From: Rheum nobile
Lineage: Eukaryota > Streptophyta > Magnoliopsida > Caryophyllales > Polygonaceae
Reading direction: 5' to 3'
Assembly (NCBI GenBank): GCA_027886185.1
Contig: WOAB01000056.1
Span: forward strand, 13,082,001 to 13,146,000
DNA: 64,000 nucleotides
Of the stretch, positions 36,296 through 47,906 are shown in pieces. The translations under genes and the position numbers were made by a program. The notes under the pieces are model-generated. The model was not told the DNA's origin and ran no database searches. It worked only from the letters and a program-made list of their open reading frames with translations. Every line of letters starts with the position of its first letter. The stretch's first letter is position 1.

Positions 36296-36698
36296 ACATG
36301 ACCGTTTCCGTGAACGTGGAGCCTGAGATGATTATAATCGACAACGATATTCTCATAGTCGAATTCCCCAAAACTCACTTCATAAATACCAAAGTCTGGG
36401 TGTCATAGAACAATTCCATACCACCATCCGTCATGATTCCATACGTCTACGTGTTGCCATATCTCGTAATAGCTTAGAGTTATATGAGGAGGTATGGGGC
36501 GCAACAACCCCCATGGAACTTGTTCCACAAGGCCAGGGGACCCGAGTGGTCGTTAGTCATCAATGTTTCGTATTCGACACGGTAGAATCTAATCAATGGT
36601 AAGACTAAGGATATCGTGGCGGTGTGATATGAATCGAGCAATCCATGTTCCGCTCCAATGACTTCAACTCGTTCCCCTAAATTAAATTGTCTTTTCAT
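36296..36698 (-). pseudogene. Agenet (Tudor-like) domain gene, cargo copy 2
   Basis: ATG 36698 starts VEVIGAEHGLLDSYHTATI and YRVEYETLMTNDHSG. After a frame change near 36500 it reads IWQHVDVWNHDGWWYGIV, then a TAG, then IYEVSFGEFDYENIVV. The core aromatic residues of the second Tudor-like half (GWWYG) are intact. It is a tandem paralogue of the 35538 copy, spaced 1160 bp start to start, and the flanking 3' motifs (CATACCGACAA...CACCACACA) are duplicated too. The copies differ substantially, so the duplication is old. Confidence 0.65.
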
Positions 36699-36719
36699 TT
36701 AGGAAATCCCTAAACATTA

Positions 36720-38380
36720 CACAATAGTAAGATATGTTAAAAACATAAAAAAGTATATAAGACAATGTTATATATAGTGACAAAACTTACTTATCTAAAC
36801 ACTAATATACTTCTTAGTTCTTACCGAATTTGTGAAGCAAATAACTTCTTTTGGCCCTTTTCTTACCGAATTTGTGGCTTCAATTGTGTTGGGGTTGTAC
36901 CTTTAAATGGCAATGTCCACAATCCTAAACACTAATATAATACTCTCGGCCAAGACATACCTAGCTTCTCCTATGCATGTAAGACAAGACCTACCCTAAA
37001 GGACAACTAAGTAGACATACCCTAAAGGACAATTAAGTGGCTAGTCTAGCTTCCATAGACAAGACATTTGATGCCCAAAGTTCACCTGAAGCTAAAGGAG
37101 TGGCTGCAAAAGTGGAGTGGCTGCAAATATGGAAGTGAATATGCATGACAATGTCTCGTGAAGCACAAAAGAAGAAGATGCTTAGAAGGGGATGATGTTG
37201 GAAGAGGATGGGATGTTGTTGGTGTTGGTGAGTTGTGTTATCAAGTGTTGGTGAGACCAAATACCCCTAAAATCACATGAAAATGCATCTAGCAAACAAA
37301 GAAGAGAGTGTAGGCTACAACTAGCTAAGAAGGAAGAGGATGATGTTGGTGATTCATACCTATCAAGTCATGTGTTTGTATTTTAGCATGCAAAACATAT
37401 ATTTCATTTCTTATTTAACTTATATTAGAATAATATAGTCAATTTACATTATTTGTTAATAAGTTTTTGGTTATTATGTTTGAAACACATAGCACCGAAC
37501 TAGCATTTACCTTATTTAAACATTAAACCCTAATACTTAAAATTTAGGTTAATTAAGTTTGAAATACATTTTGAGCACAAATACTCATAAGCAAACTAAG
37601 CATGTAACACTATAGGTTCACGTGAATGTAGAGGCATGCCCAACAAAAGCATGCAAAACATATATTCCATTTACTTAGGTTAGATTAGAAGAATATAGTC
37701 CAAAACTCAATTTGTTAATAAGTTTTTGGTTATTTACTACTTTGAAACACATAGGTTTAATACAGTCCATTTGGTTATAACCTTAAGCCCTAATTCTTAA
37801 CATGTGAATGATGCAACATTTCTAACATGTGAATGATACAACTTTATTAATAAGGAGCACATCAACAACACCTTTTGAGCACTCTTGATTAGTATCGAGT
37901 TCGTCCATGCACGAACCTTCTCGATGTACCTTCTCCATGTTAAGGAACCAAGTTTCATGAATACGAGCATCTACCAACTCTGTTAGTTATACAAAACATA
38001 GACGTTTTTTTGGGTAAGTAGTAACATAGACGTTACACAATACGGCTAGTCCCATAACAAAGGATGTTCCATCCGAAACTAAAGTTACACAACATGATCT
38101 AAACAACATAAACATAAATGGATGATCAATATGAGCTAAACAACATAAAGATAAATGGGTGATCAACATAAGCTAAACAACATAATTTAAGATAGAGAAC
38201 ATAAGTTGGATACATAACATAAAAGAGCCGAGCAAACAACTCCTTATGCGTAGAAGAGCCGAGCCCAAAACTCCTTCATGGTGGGATTCATCATGTCTTA
38301 TGCGTAGAAGAGCCGAGCACACAACTCCATCATGGTGGGAGTCATCAACTTAACACAAAACGTGCGGAAACATTCGTCCA
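36720..38380. other. Harbinger cargo spacer without a called gene
   Basis: The sequence is AT-rich with repeated words such as CTAAACAACATAA and GTAGAAGAGCCGAGC (38100-38310). ORFs are short and have no motif. Some blocks (CAAGACCTACCCTAAAGGACAA, 36980-37030) are locally duplicated. Confidence 0.55.
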
Positions 38381-38429
38381 CCTAAAAGAAATGCATTCAC
38401 AACTAATTAAGAGATATTACCAAATACAT

Positions 38430-38760
38430 TTGTTAAGATCACAATAATAATCTCCGATCTAGATTAAAATTACTCACCCTCAACTTATTGTCCCACCAAT
38501 CGTCATCTCGCAGTATAGCACTGGTTACGTCGTCGCACTCAACATCGCCAGACTGCTCAAGGCTCTTCCATAAATTCCATTTTTCTTAAAAAATTTAAAC
38601 TTGTTCTTCAACACTCCAACATTCGCATCTCGGCCCGTAGAACCCTTTAACTCATCATGTATGAAATTCCATGCGAAACTCTATAGGCCCCATATCAGTC
38701 ATTGTGTCGTATGCACACCTGGAGCAAAGCTTGATTGTCTTCATCCTTCCATGGAAAACA
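38430..38760 (-). pseudogene. Second Myb/SANT-like remnant inside the Harbinger element
   Basis: Alternating minus-strand frames give KDEDNQALLQVC (38750 side), VGVLKNKFKFFKKNGIYGRA and KWNLWKSLEQSG, then SAILRDDDWWDNKLR. The order W/KDED..LLQVC, LKNKF..FKK, LW..L and DDWWD.KL matches the Myb_DNA-bind_3 family, like ORF1 at 31405, but on the opposite strand. At least two frameshifts are needed, so it is dead or has introns I cannot place. Confidence 0.45.
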
Positions 38761-39331
38761 GTCGTCCTCCTTGCTCTTATGCGCAAATAACAATATTTCA
38801 CATGTACAAGAACTAGAGGTAGAAATCTTACCTGACATTGTTCTACTAATATGCTTGTTTGTTGTAAAGTAGAGATGTCTTGCTGCCTTACTTGTGGGTT
38901 TTGATGGAATACAAAGGGATGAAAGGCCTTATATAAAGAGGATAGGCATAGAGCTTTTGACATTTTGTACATAGGATTTTTTTGTGTGAATATCTCTTTT
39001 CATATAAACTACAAAGTATAAAAACTAAATGTAAAGATGCTTACTATTATACCAATATTATAAAACAATCTTATATCACAACAAACCACACATATAAACA
39101 CAAATTTAAGATAGAGAACCATCAAAGTCAGTGCAACCAACATACTTATAACGTATCGGCCATTAGTATATAAAAGCCCTAAAAATATATAAACATTACA
39201 ATACATAGACCCGAACATACATCAACACTACAAAAGCTTTAAGGAAAATTTCTTGAGGTGTATAGTGTAGCAAAATTATCACCCAAAATGTTAGCAACGG
39301 TGATTCCCGGAACTGTTCCCCTAAACCTAGA

Positions 39332-39996
39332 TCAATTACATAATGCATAACGGATGATAACATACAAAACAACCACTACGAGGAAAATAGTAACTACCAA
39401 AGCGTAATATAGCCTAATCCTTAAAGCATCAGAGAGCTTCATGTTTGCAGTGAGGAGGATGTCACGGTGTAACACTAGCTGAATGTTTGAAGTTGCTAGT
39501 GTAGATACATGCTCAGCTAGTTCTTGGTTCTCATCATCCAAATGCGCCACATGGCCACGCTCTTCTTGTAGTTCACTACTAAGTTGTTCATGCTTGATGA
39601 GTGCTTGGTTAACATCCAATTGAAGCTCAACCACATGTCCTCTGAGTGCTCTGGCAGGTTGTTGCATCAAGCGTGCACGCGGGGAGTTTTCAACTCCATT
39701 GATAAGGTCATCAAACCTTGACAAATCATATTCCTACATATATGGTTTGAAGATAAGTAAGCATAAGTTCAGTAAAAGAGACAACCCTAAACTAACCTTA
39801 TACTATTACACATATCATATAACTCAGAAATCAGGCCATATGGTAAAGGGTTTACCCGCCACCATTGAAGCTCCTCGGGTATGATTGCATTGGAGCTGTT
39901 GGGGTTGTAATCAGTCATTGTTTCAAGCACCTCTATTGGGAGCCCAACATACTCATTTTCATAAACCGCATCAGCAACTCCATTGTGAGAAACCAT
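39332..39996 (-). CDS. Coiled-coil protein with C-terminal transmembrane anchor (cargo)
   Basis: Two open exons can be joined. Exon 1 runs from ATG 39996 to about 39790 (VYENEYVGLPIEVLETMTDY, then EELQWWRVNPLPYGLISELY). After an intron ending ATATGTAG, exon 2 (about 39733-39332) begins EYDLSRFDDLING. Exon 2 encodes a long heptad-rich segment (VVELQLDVNQALIKHEQLSS through LDDENQELAEHVSTL) and ends in a single hydrophobic helix (YYALVVTIFLVVVVLYVII) with only a few residues after it. That is tail-anchored topology, with the coiled coil on the cytosolic or nuclear side. I do not recognise a family. The donor site is weak (GTTTAG) for a phase-0 join, so the exon 1 boundary is uncertain. No stop or frameshift is needed. 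It is the best-preserved reading frame in the Harbinger cargo. Confidence 0.5.
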
Positions 39997-40074
39997 TGCT
40001 GCACAGAAGAGAAGTTGGATTTCAGATAAGAAGTTGCACATTTTTATTAGATGTTTAACTAAACAAGAATGCAA

Positions 40075-41150
40075 CTTTTGTGAAAATCAAAATTGTACTA
40101 GCATACATCAACTCAGAATTAGCACATCAACTGAGAATTAACACATTTTTATTCATGCTAGCTCAATCTTGTTGACAAAAATGGCTAACACTTTTATTCA
40201 TGCAAGCTCATCAACTGAGAAGTAGCAAAATGATTAACCATGAAATTGTTAGCAAAGGTGAATACTTCAATCTTGTTGCTCCTACATTATAGCATATGGA
40301 AATTGAGAATTAGCACATTTGGTTTCATGCAAGTTCATGGTAAAAAAATGAGTGGCTAACAATTCTACCAATATCTCCATTTGACAGATTCCCACTTTCA
40401 ATACCACCATTTGACAGATTCCCACTTCAATTTTCATGTAAGCTCACCGACAATTCCAACTGAGAAATAGCACATTTGGTTTCATGCAAGCTCACCGAGA
40501 ATTCTTTGTTCAAGTTTCATACAAAACACGAGTATCTCAACAAACCACAACCAACCAATCAAAAAATGGCAAGCTTTCAAAACCACCATTTGACAGATTT
40601 CCACTTCAAGACAAGACAAACAAACACAAGCATTTCATCAAACATCTAAAGTGCACAAACACTCATGAACAAATGCCAAAAATGGGGATTTTTCAAGACC
40701 TTAAATTAGGGCTTGTAGTGGGTGAAAATTTGGGGTTTTATTACTGAAATTTTATACACTGAAATCAGGATTAACAGATTGTAATAAGAGTTTAATTTCA
40801 TACTCGGATTAACATATTGCGAAGAATTGGGGGTTTAGGGTTTGAGCATGCGTCAAATTGGGGATTTGATTCCCGTAAAAGAAAGATAAATCTTGTTGTA
40901 ATAAGAGTACAATTACGCACTTACCTTCTTGTTGCCCAATCATTCAACTTGCAACGCGATTAATCTGGAAGAGCAAAATCCTCCAAAAATTAGATTCCAA
41001 AAAATTGAGATGGGTATCGAAGAGAGGAATGGAGGCTTACCAGTGCTTTGCAAAAAGGACACCCAAAAATTGAACTCAATAATGGGATTTCTCATGGGCA
41101 AAATGGAAGATTTCTTCCACTTCCACTCCATCATCAACTTATTGTGGGGA
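40075..41150. other. Harbinger right arm, non-coding
   Basis: The region 40090-40500 has repeated words (AATTAGCACAT, TTTCATGCAAGCTCA, CCATTTGACAGATT). From 41090 onward it is GAGTGGAAG/CTTCCACT sub-terminal repeats leading to the TIR. ORFs such as 40929-41414 run through these repeats and are not supported. Confidence 0.6.
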
Positions 41151-42039
41151 GGGGGGCAAGGTAAGCAAATTGGCGGTGAGGGAGTGGAAACACCCATTTT
41201 CCTCCACTCTCTTCCACTTCCATCAAGCTCCTTCCACTCCAGCCAAACAACGTACCGAACACGCCATTACGGCGGTGAGGGAGTGGAAGTTCAAGCTTCC
41301 ACTCTGATACTGCCATGTAAACTGATTACCGAACGGGCCCTAAGACCACTTCCCACCAGTATACTTCTTTTGGTCACACTAGATGAATATACTATGTATG
41401 AATATAGTAGATAAAGATAGGGGCGAATTGAATGGAACGAAAGCAAGGAGGAAGAATAGATTTTGACTATGGAAGAAGCACCAATAACGAGCATGAAATG
41501 AAACAATTTTCGCAAACAAAGTAAAGGAAGGTAATTTGACTTCGACTATAGAAGAATCCACAAGAACAACCACATATAAAGATGAACCAATTGTCACCAA
41601 AACCTGACGAGCATGAGAATAATCGATGGCAATGAGAGAATAGAACAAAAACTCAAAATGCAAAAAAGAGAACATGAGTTTGTTTTGGGGAAGAATGGTT
41701 TCATAATGCAAATTGATAAAAATACCCCTAAGTCATTAGTGCCCCTTATGTAGGGTTATATTATAACCGTATGATAAAGTTGATCTGATGGTCGAAGTCC
41801 CTCCACATATTTCACTGAAAAAGAGGTCCGCACATGAACCCAAATCTTATATTTATTGTTGATATTTTGAACCCATATATAAATTATCAAATATCAATGA
41901 ATTATTAATAACTAAAGCATAAGCAATATCGCCATATGTCATTCGGTTAATAATGCCACGTCAACTCTTTTTAGAAAATATTATTAGTTGTCATCTTTAA
42001 TGGATCATGCCTTTTAATTAATTAACTTTAATCTCAACT

Positions 42040-45000
42040 GAGGATAATGAACACTTATCTAGAAATGGTTCCAATGATGAGATTCAAAGAGCAGTTTTTG
42101 ACATTGGATCGAATAAATCTCCTAGCCTGGATGGGATGACAACAGAGTTTTATCAAAAAATATTGGGACATTGTAGGGCCATCTGTGATACAAGTAGTGA
42201 AAAGCTTCTTCCTTTCAGGGAAGATACTGAAACAAGTAAACCATACATTTATATCCTTGATCCCAAAATGCGACAACCCTAACTCTACCAACCACTATAG
42301 GCATATAAGTCTGTGTTCTACAATCTAAAAAATAATTTCAAAAATTTTGACTTCAAGACTGAAAAATACTATGGAAAAATTAATTCATCCTTTACAAGGA
42401 GCCTTTGTTGCGAATTGAGCCATTCAAGATAATATCTTAATAGCTCACGAGATTTTTCACCCGTTCAAGGCAAAAAAAGGAACCGAGGATTTTATAGTCC
42501 TAAAACTAGACATGGAAAAAGCATATGATAGAATCGAATGGAATTTTATCTTTAAAACTCTGAAAAAATTGGGTTTGCTGAAAAATTCATTAAATGGATC
42601 AGAGTATGTATCACCAAGGTATCTTTCTCGGTTCTAGTAAATAATGGACCAACGGAAGTTTTCAAACCAACGAGAGGACTTTGTCAAGGAGATCCCCTTT
42701 CTCCTTTTTTATGTATTCTTGGAGCTGAAATCTTAGCTCGAAAACTCCAACAAGCAGTAGACAGACCCAGGAAACCAATTGGTTTCCAAATCTGTCGACA
42801 AGGAACCCGAATCCCTTTCCTGGATTTTGCGGATGATATTATGATATTTTCAAAAGCAAAACTGGAAAACTGCAAAGACATTAAGGACATTGTGGATGAT
42901 TAATGCAAAATTTCAGGACAAAAAGACAATTTCCACAAATCGGCATTTCAAGTCACAAAGAAAGTGACAAACACGAAAAAACTGGCAATAAAAGGAATCC
43001 TTACTATCACAAACATGGTATCACTTGAGAAATATCTTGGATGTCCAATTATCAATGGAAGAGTGAACTCGAGTACTTTTGCAGATCTTTTTACCAGCTC
43101 ACAATATCAACTGACCAAAATGGAAAACTAACTCCTTATCACAAGCAGGCAGAACAACTTTGATTAAAGTCAATCTGGCCTCACGACCTAATTTCCTTAT
43201 GCAAAGCTTTATGCTTCCCGCATAAACCCATAACGAGCTTGATAAACTTAACAAATATTTTTTTCTAGAATAAAGACCCCTCATACAAACCTCTCATTGG
43301 ATGGGAAAAGATTTGCAAACCAAAATAACAAGGAGGACTGGGATTAAGAAAATTAAAGGACATGAATAAAACGCTCCAATTTAAGTTATTATGGAAATTT
43401 TTGGCTGAACAAGAAAATTTTTGGGTAAAAATCATTACTGGAAAATACCTGAAAACAACACATATTCTACAATATGAGAAAAAAGGAACTGCTCTTGGTA
43501 GTGGACAAAAATGACGGAAATTCGGGATGAATTTAAGAAGGGACTCATCTGGCAAGTGGGTAATGGCCGAACAATCAAATTTGGAATGACAATTGGATTT
43601 TCACGACTCCTTTATGTGACAAAATCACAATGTCAACAAATCAGAACAAGGAGGCTTTGGTGGCGGATTTCATCTTACCATACAAAACATGGAATAAGGC
43701 CCTAATTGAACAAATATTACCTTCTTACATATCTACACAAATCATATACACACCAATCCCGATAAACAATAAACATGACAAAATATACTGGGAGGCAAGC
43801 AGAAATGGCTGGTTCTCTACAAAAACGGCTATGGAAATGATTAACAAGAACAAAAGGTATACAACTTACGATTCCTCTTGGATTTGGAAAATGGATACAT
43901 ATCCTAAGGTTAAGAACTTTATTTGGAAAATCATGAAAAATGGATTGCCGACAAAAGCTAGACTTGCTGAAAAAGGTGTTGCATTACCCCAAGAATGTAT
44001 TCGTTGTAATGCACAAGTTGAAGATATGAATCATCTTCTCTTTCAGTGTAACCACACCATGAAAACAATAGAAAAAGTAAACAACCAAACACTTGGAATC
44101 ATTAGGTCTTTAAACCTAGGAAATAAAAAAAACATATGAACTTGTTGAAGAAATTAGAAATAAAACCAATCGATCAAAATTTGAAGAATTAGTTATTTCG
44201 TGGTGGGGAATTTGGTTTTAAAGAAACCAACGAAGCTTTGCAAGACCACATGATGATACAAATATGATTAAGGATTTACCTATCTATATCAAGAGCCAAA
44301 TCCATAACTGGAAACAAACAAAAGATTGGAACCCAGATTGTTTGCATGAAGAAAAAAAAATACGAGAACAACAAAAGGCCAAAATGAACAAAAATGAAAT
44401 AGAAAAAACGTCCAAAGAACTTCATCAAAATTAACACTGACGGATCTACAAAAACTAATGGAGACTCTAGCTTTGGATACATCTTTAGAAATCATAAAGG
44501 TGAATCAATTTTCTTGAGTGGAGGAAAAATTGGAACATCAAACCCACTAAAAACGGAAACGATTGCACTACGAAATGAGTTGGTTAAAGCCTATGAATTA
44601 GGTATCAAAAATATCCAAGTCGAATGCGATAATCTCACCATTGTTAACGTCCTTAATAAAAAAAACTTGGCACTGTCCATGGGATATTAAAATTCTTATT
44701 TCTGATATCCTTTGTGTTTACAACTGTTTTCTTCAGTGCAAATTCGTCATGTTTTCCGAGAGACTAACGTCGTAGTCGACTTCATTGCTAAGATGGGACA
44801 TCAGGTTTCTTTGGAAGATATTAGAGCAAATGTAGAACTTTTAGTTCTCATCCGAAAGGATGCTATAGACTAGGGATGAGCAAATTCCGGTCCAGTCAAA
44901 AATTTGGACCGGACCGGTCTGGTCTCTGGTCCAGGGATTTCCGAAATTCCGGGTCCAGTCCAAACCGGTGTTTTTAAAAAATCTTAAAATTTAACCGAAT

Positions 45001-45332
45001 TGAGATTTTTTAACATTTGAGGTTTAGGGTTTAGGTTTTAAGGTAAATTAAATTTAAGAGTAGATTATATTTAGATTTAAGGGTTTTTTTTCATGTTTAA
45101 ATGTAAGTAAATTATATTTAAATTTATCAAAACCCTAAACCGATCCAAATAGGACCGGACGGTCCGGACCCAGTCCGGACCAGATATTTCTGGTCCGGGT
45201 TCCGGTCCACCATTTTTGGTGTTCCGGGTCGGTCCGGTCCGGACCGGGTTTAGACCGGTGCTCAACCCTACTATAGACTGGGAAACCGACTTTGTGGTTT
45301 CCAGTCTAATTCTTACTATATCGAGAAAAAAA
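42040..45332 (+). pseudogene. 5'-truncated L1-type LINE (RT, zf-RVT and RNase H)
   Basis: Plus-strand fragments in order: RT (SLDGMTTEFYQKYWDIVGP, FIVLKLDMEKAYDRIEW, RGLCQGDPLSPFLCI, FLDFADDIMIF with the catalytic ADD), a zf-RVT region (SWIWKMDTYPKVKNFIWKIM, CIRCNAQVEDMNHLLFQC) at 43873-44056, and an RNase H-like domain (INTDGSTKTNGDSSFGY, ECDNLTIVNVL) at 44430-44660. The end DFIAKMGHQVSLEDI is followed by a stop near 44868. After the MITE insertion, a short 3' UTR ends in an A-rich run at about 45325-45334. Many stops and frameshifts are present and the endonuclease is missing, as usual for 5'-truncated copies. Confidence 0.88.
44871..45270. mobile_element. Complete 400-bp hAT MITE rich in GGTCCGG, inside the LINE
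   Basis: Ends TAGGGATGAGCAAATTCC and (inverted) TAGGGTTGAGCACCGG are flanked by the exact 8-bp duplication CTATAGAC at 44863-44870 and 45271-45278. It belongs to the same family as 26852-27246, judged by TIR and GGACCGGTC content. It inserted in the LINE 3' end, just at its stop codon. Confidence 0.92.
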
Positions 45333-46140
45333 AGTATATTTGATTTACTTTAATTTGTTGGAGACAAAACAAATTATTTTTTTATATTTATATTTAATAG
45401 TAAATTAAATTTTCATTTTCAATAAATTATAATAAATCAAAACAATAAAATAGACTTGAATCGAGCTACTGTAAGAACAATGGTTCATCTGTATTGCTTT
45501 GAGGCATGAAGATCGTTAATTTTAAGTGATATTTGTCCCCACTCGATTGAGTTGTTGTAGGGTTCCAACAAATTCACTTTTAAGGATACAATAAAGAACT
45601 CAGAACAACAGACAACAAATCTGAAGTTCTGTTCAATAATCTTTGAAGAAGACAAACGTGGATATTTATACTGTAATATAATTAATGTAAGCCATCCAAA
45701 ATTCGGTTGGGAAGTTAATGGCGGGAGTTAATTAACAAAAATGTTCAAAGGCCCAAAAGCCCCCAAGTCATTTAGATATATACTATTAGAGGAACGCTAC
45801 GGTAAAACGAGTGTTATGTTAAAACGGAAGTACTATTCTAGAGCGTCGGATTGATGGTGATGAATGGTTGGATTAATGGGTTATACAATAGATATGGTAG
45901 GGGTGTAACCACCATATCTAACCTAATAAGGTAATTAATTAATTTTTAATTAACAAAAAATAATTAATTTGGTAGGAGGGAGAATACCAAATTTTATAAA
46001 ATCGGTTGTTGGTGATTTTTTTTATTAAAAAATTCAAAAAAGGAAAATTCATACTAAGATTGGAGAGAAGGATGAGATTCTTCAAATATTTAAAAATTAA
46101 ATGGGAAGAACATTTTAAATTCGTTTAGATTTAAATCTGT
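45333..46140. other. AT-rich spacer with a possible transposon end
   Basis: No gene is seen. GCTACGGTAAAACGAG at about 45803, and TTAAAACGGAAGTACT at 45819, resemble in inverted form CTACCGTTTTACTC at 62366, directly right of the copia element. They may be the two ends of a larger element into which everything between has inserted. This is weak. Confidence 0.35.
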
Positions 46141-46149
46141 TCTCCTCGT

Positions 46150-47090
46150 TTAATGATTTTCCAGCGTTCGTGAATATCGTTAATGTATTCACGAATATCG
46201 ATCATTTGTTAATGAATATCGTTCATGTTTGTTTGAATATCGATTTCTATTTAATAAGTGAATATCTAATATCTTTAAAATGTGAATATCATCACTTAAA
46301 TCATGAATTTCACCACTTGAAAATATGAATATCACACTAAGTTACATGAATATCAAATTCACTTACATGAATATCACCACTCAATTTGTGAATATCACTA
46401 CCCATTTTGTGAATATCGCCCACCACCCAATTACATTAATATAGTCACTCAAGTACATGAATATCATCACCTAACTACACGAATACCACCATCCAATATC
46501 TTCGAAGCTTTGATTCATGGCGGTGTGGTTTAACAATGACGAAAACAACTGCAAAGTCGAACTAACTATTAAAAAAATCAAAGTTATCAGATCGTCTATT
46601 TTCAAATCACAAGATCAACCCGAATATCAACATTATTATAATGAATATCAACAATATTATAGTGAATATCACATCATAAATTTCAAATATCGACTACTCA
46701 ACGCATGAAATTAACCTACATTTAACATGAATATGAACAACATTATAGTGAATATCACATCATGAAACGTACATACAACATGAATATCAAAAGCATTTGT
46801 ATGAATATCACATCAAATAATTTGAATATCAATTGCAAACAGTACAAACAACACCCTCAAGAAGCAATTTGAGTATCACATATAAAAACGTGAATATCAA
46901 TGATCACCGCGTGAATATCAACATTGTTATAATGAATAACACGACAGAGAAACTGAATATCATATATACAATATATAAAACATAAATATCAAAACACATA
47001 AATTCTAATACTGTAAATAACAATACTGTTAACATGAATAACAGTGCAAAGAAACTGAATATCATATATAAAACATAAATATCAAAACAC
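46150..47090. repeat. GAATATC-rich satellite-like field
   Basis: More than thirty copies of TGAATATC or GTGAATATCA occur over about 900 bp with irregular spacing of 8-40 bp, mostly in one orientation. A near-duplicate block of about 90 bp recurs at 46935-47005 and 47030-47100. The word is not a telomere or known centromere monomer. The 63-codon ORF at 46517 runs through it by chance. Confidence 0.85.
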
Positions 47091-47229
47091 ATAAATTTCA
47101 TAACTTTTATTATTATCAAAATAAAATTATCATATTGCCTTTATAATTTAAGTGAGATATTAGACACCACCTAACCATGTAATCAACTCTAATCCACATC
47201 GCATTATTCTCATCACCATCAGTTGGAAT

Positions 47230-47480
47230 CAAACATGTTCCAAGGATATATCCTAACTTCATTTTAGAACCTAAAATGAAATCAAGATCCAGTAAAATGC
47301 GTAGAAACATAGGATCACTATATTCGCTCCAAGAAATGAAATCAAGATCCAGATTATATGAGATCAAGATCTAGTAAAATGAAATCAAGATCCAGTAAAA
47401 TGCGTAGAAATTATATGAGATCCTGGATGATCTGAGTTGAAAATAAACATAGGATCACTATATTCGCTCTTACTTGAAGG
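47230..47480. repeat. Local scrambled duplications
   Basis: GAAATCAAGATCCAGTAAAA occurs at 47278 and 47380, with variants at 47336 and 47363. ACATAGGATCACTATATTCG occurs at 47309 and 47449. The order suggests successive tandem duplications. Confidence 0.8.
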
Positions 47481-47906
47481 TGCTCAATTCACTGCAATTC
47501 CAAGTCGGCGAACTTCGCTATCGTCAATTTCTTCATTCATGTCAGTTGATCGTGGAGGCATTGTACAAGATCGATCGCCGGTGTGGTTGGTGTGGTTGTC
47601 CGGCTCAGTGTGGTTGTCCGACGAGCTTGTGGTGTGGGTCTCCGGCGAGAGAGTGGGAGATGATTGTGCAAAGGTCGCGCACCGGTGGGTTAGAGGGATA
47701 GATCAAGATGATGGGAAGGGGATCGGGGAGAGAGAGATCTGGGAGGAAGAGGATAAAATAAAAAAGGAAATGGTAGGATTTCTTATGATTTGGGTAAACA
47801 AAATCCCTAAATTAATGGGAATCATATGTGCTCAATTCCACGGTATAAACATGCACTCATTTACTTTTAATTACAGTCATTCCTTTATTTATAATCCAAT
47901 GGATTT
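47481..47906. other. Non-coding left flank of the copia element
   Basis: The GC-richer part (47560-47740) has a GTGTGGTTGTCCG duplication and resembles a 5' leader. The ORF 47437-47979 runs on into the LTR and has no recognised domain, so I do not call it. Confidence 0.5.

Larger units (their letters stand above)
30155..41340 (+). mobile_element. 11.2-kb PIF/Harbinger-type transposon with cargo genes
   Basis: The left end GGGCCCGTTCGGTAAGTAA and right end (inverted) GGGCCCGTTCGGTAATCAG are flanked by TAA on both sides (30152-30154 and 41341-41343), as expected for PIF/Harbinger. Both sub-terminal regions carry GGAAGTGGAAG repeats, inverted on the right, and each has a second inner GTTCGGTA motif (30270 and about 41248 inverted). 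The expected two proteins are present as pseudogenes: a Myb/SANT-like ORF (31405-32427) and a DDE transposase (32768-34201). About 6.5 kb of extra sequence follows with minus-strand genes not usual for the superfamily. Typical autonomous elements are about 3-6 kb, so this one is unusually long. It cannot move itself because its transposase has stops. Confidence 0.85.

Noticed and set aside
40929..41414. 161-codon ORF at the right end of the Harbinger element
   Set aside because: It runs through sub-terminal repeats and the TIR; no domain.
46150..47090. CRISPR-like array
   Set aside because: Spacing is irregular, the repeat is only 7-10 bp and the genome is a plant; there are no unique equal-length spacers.
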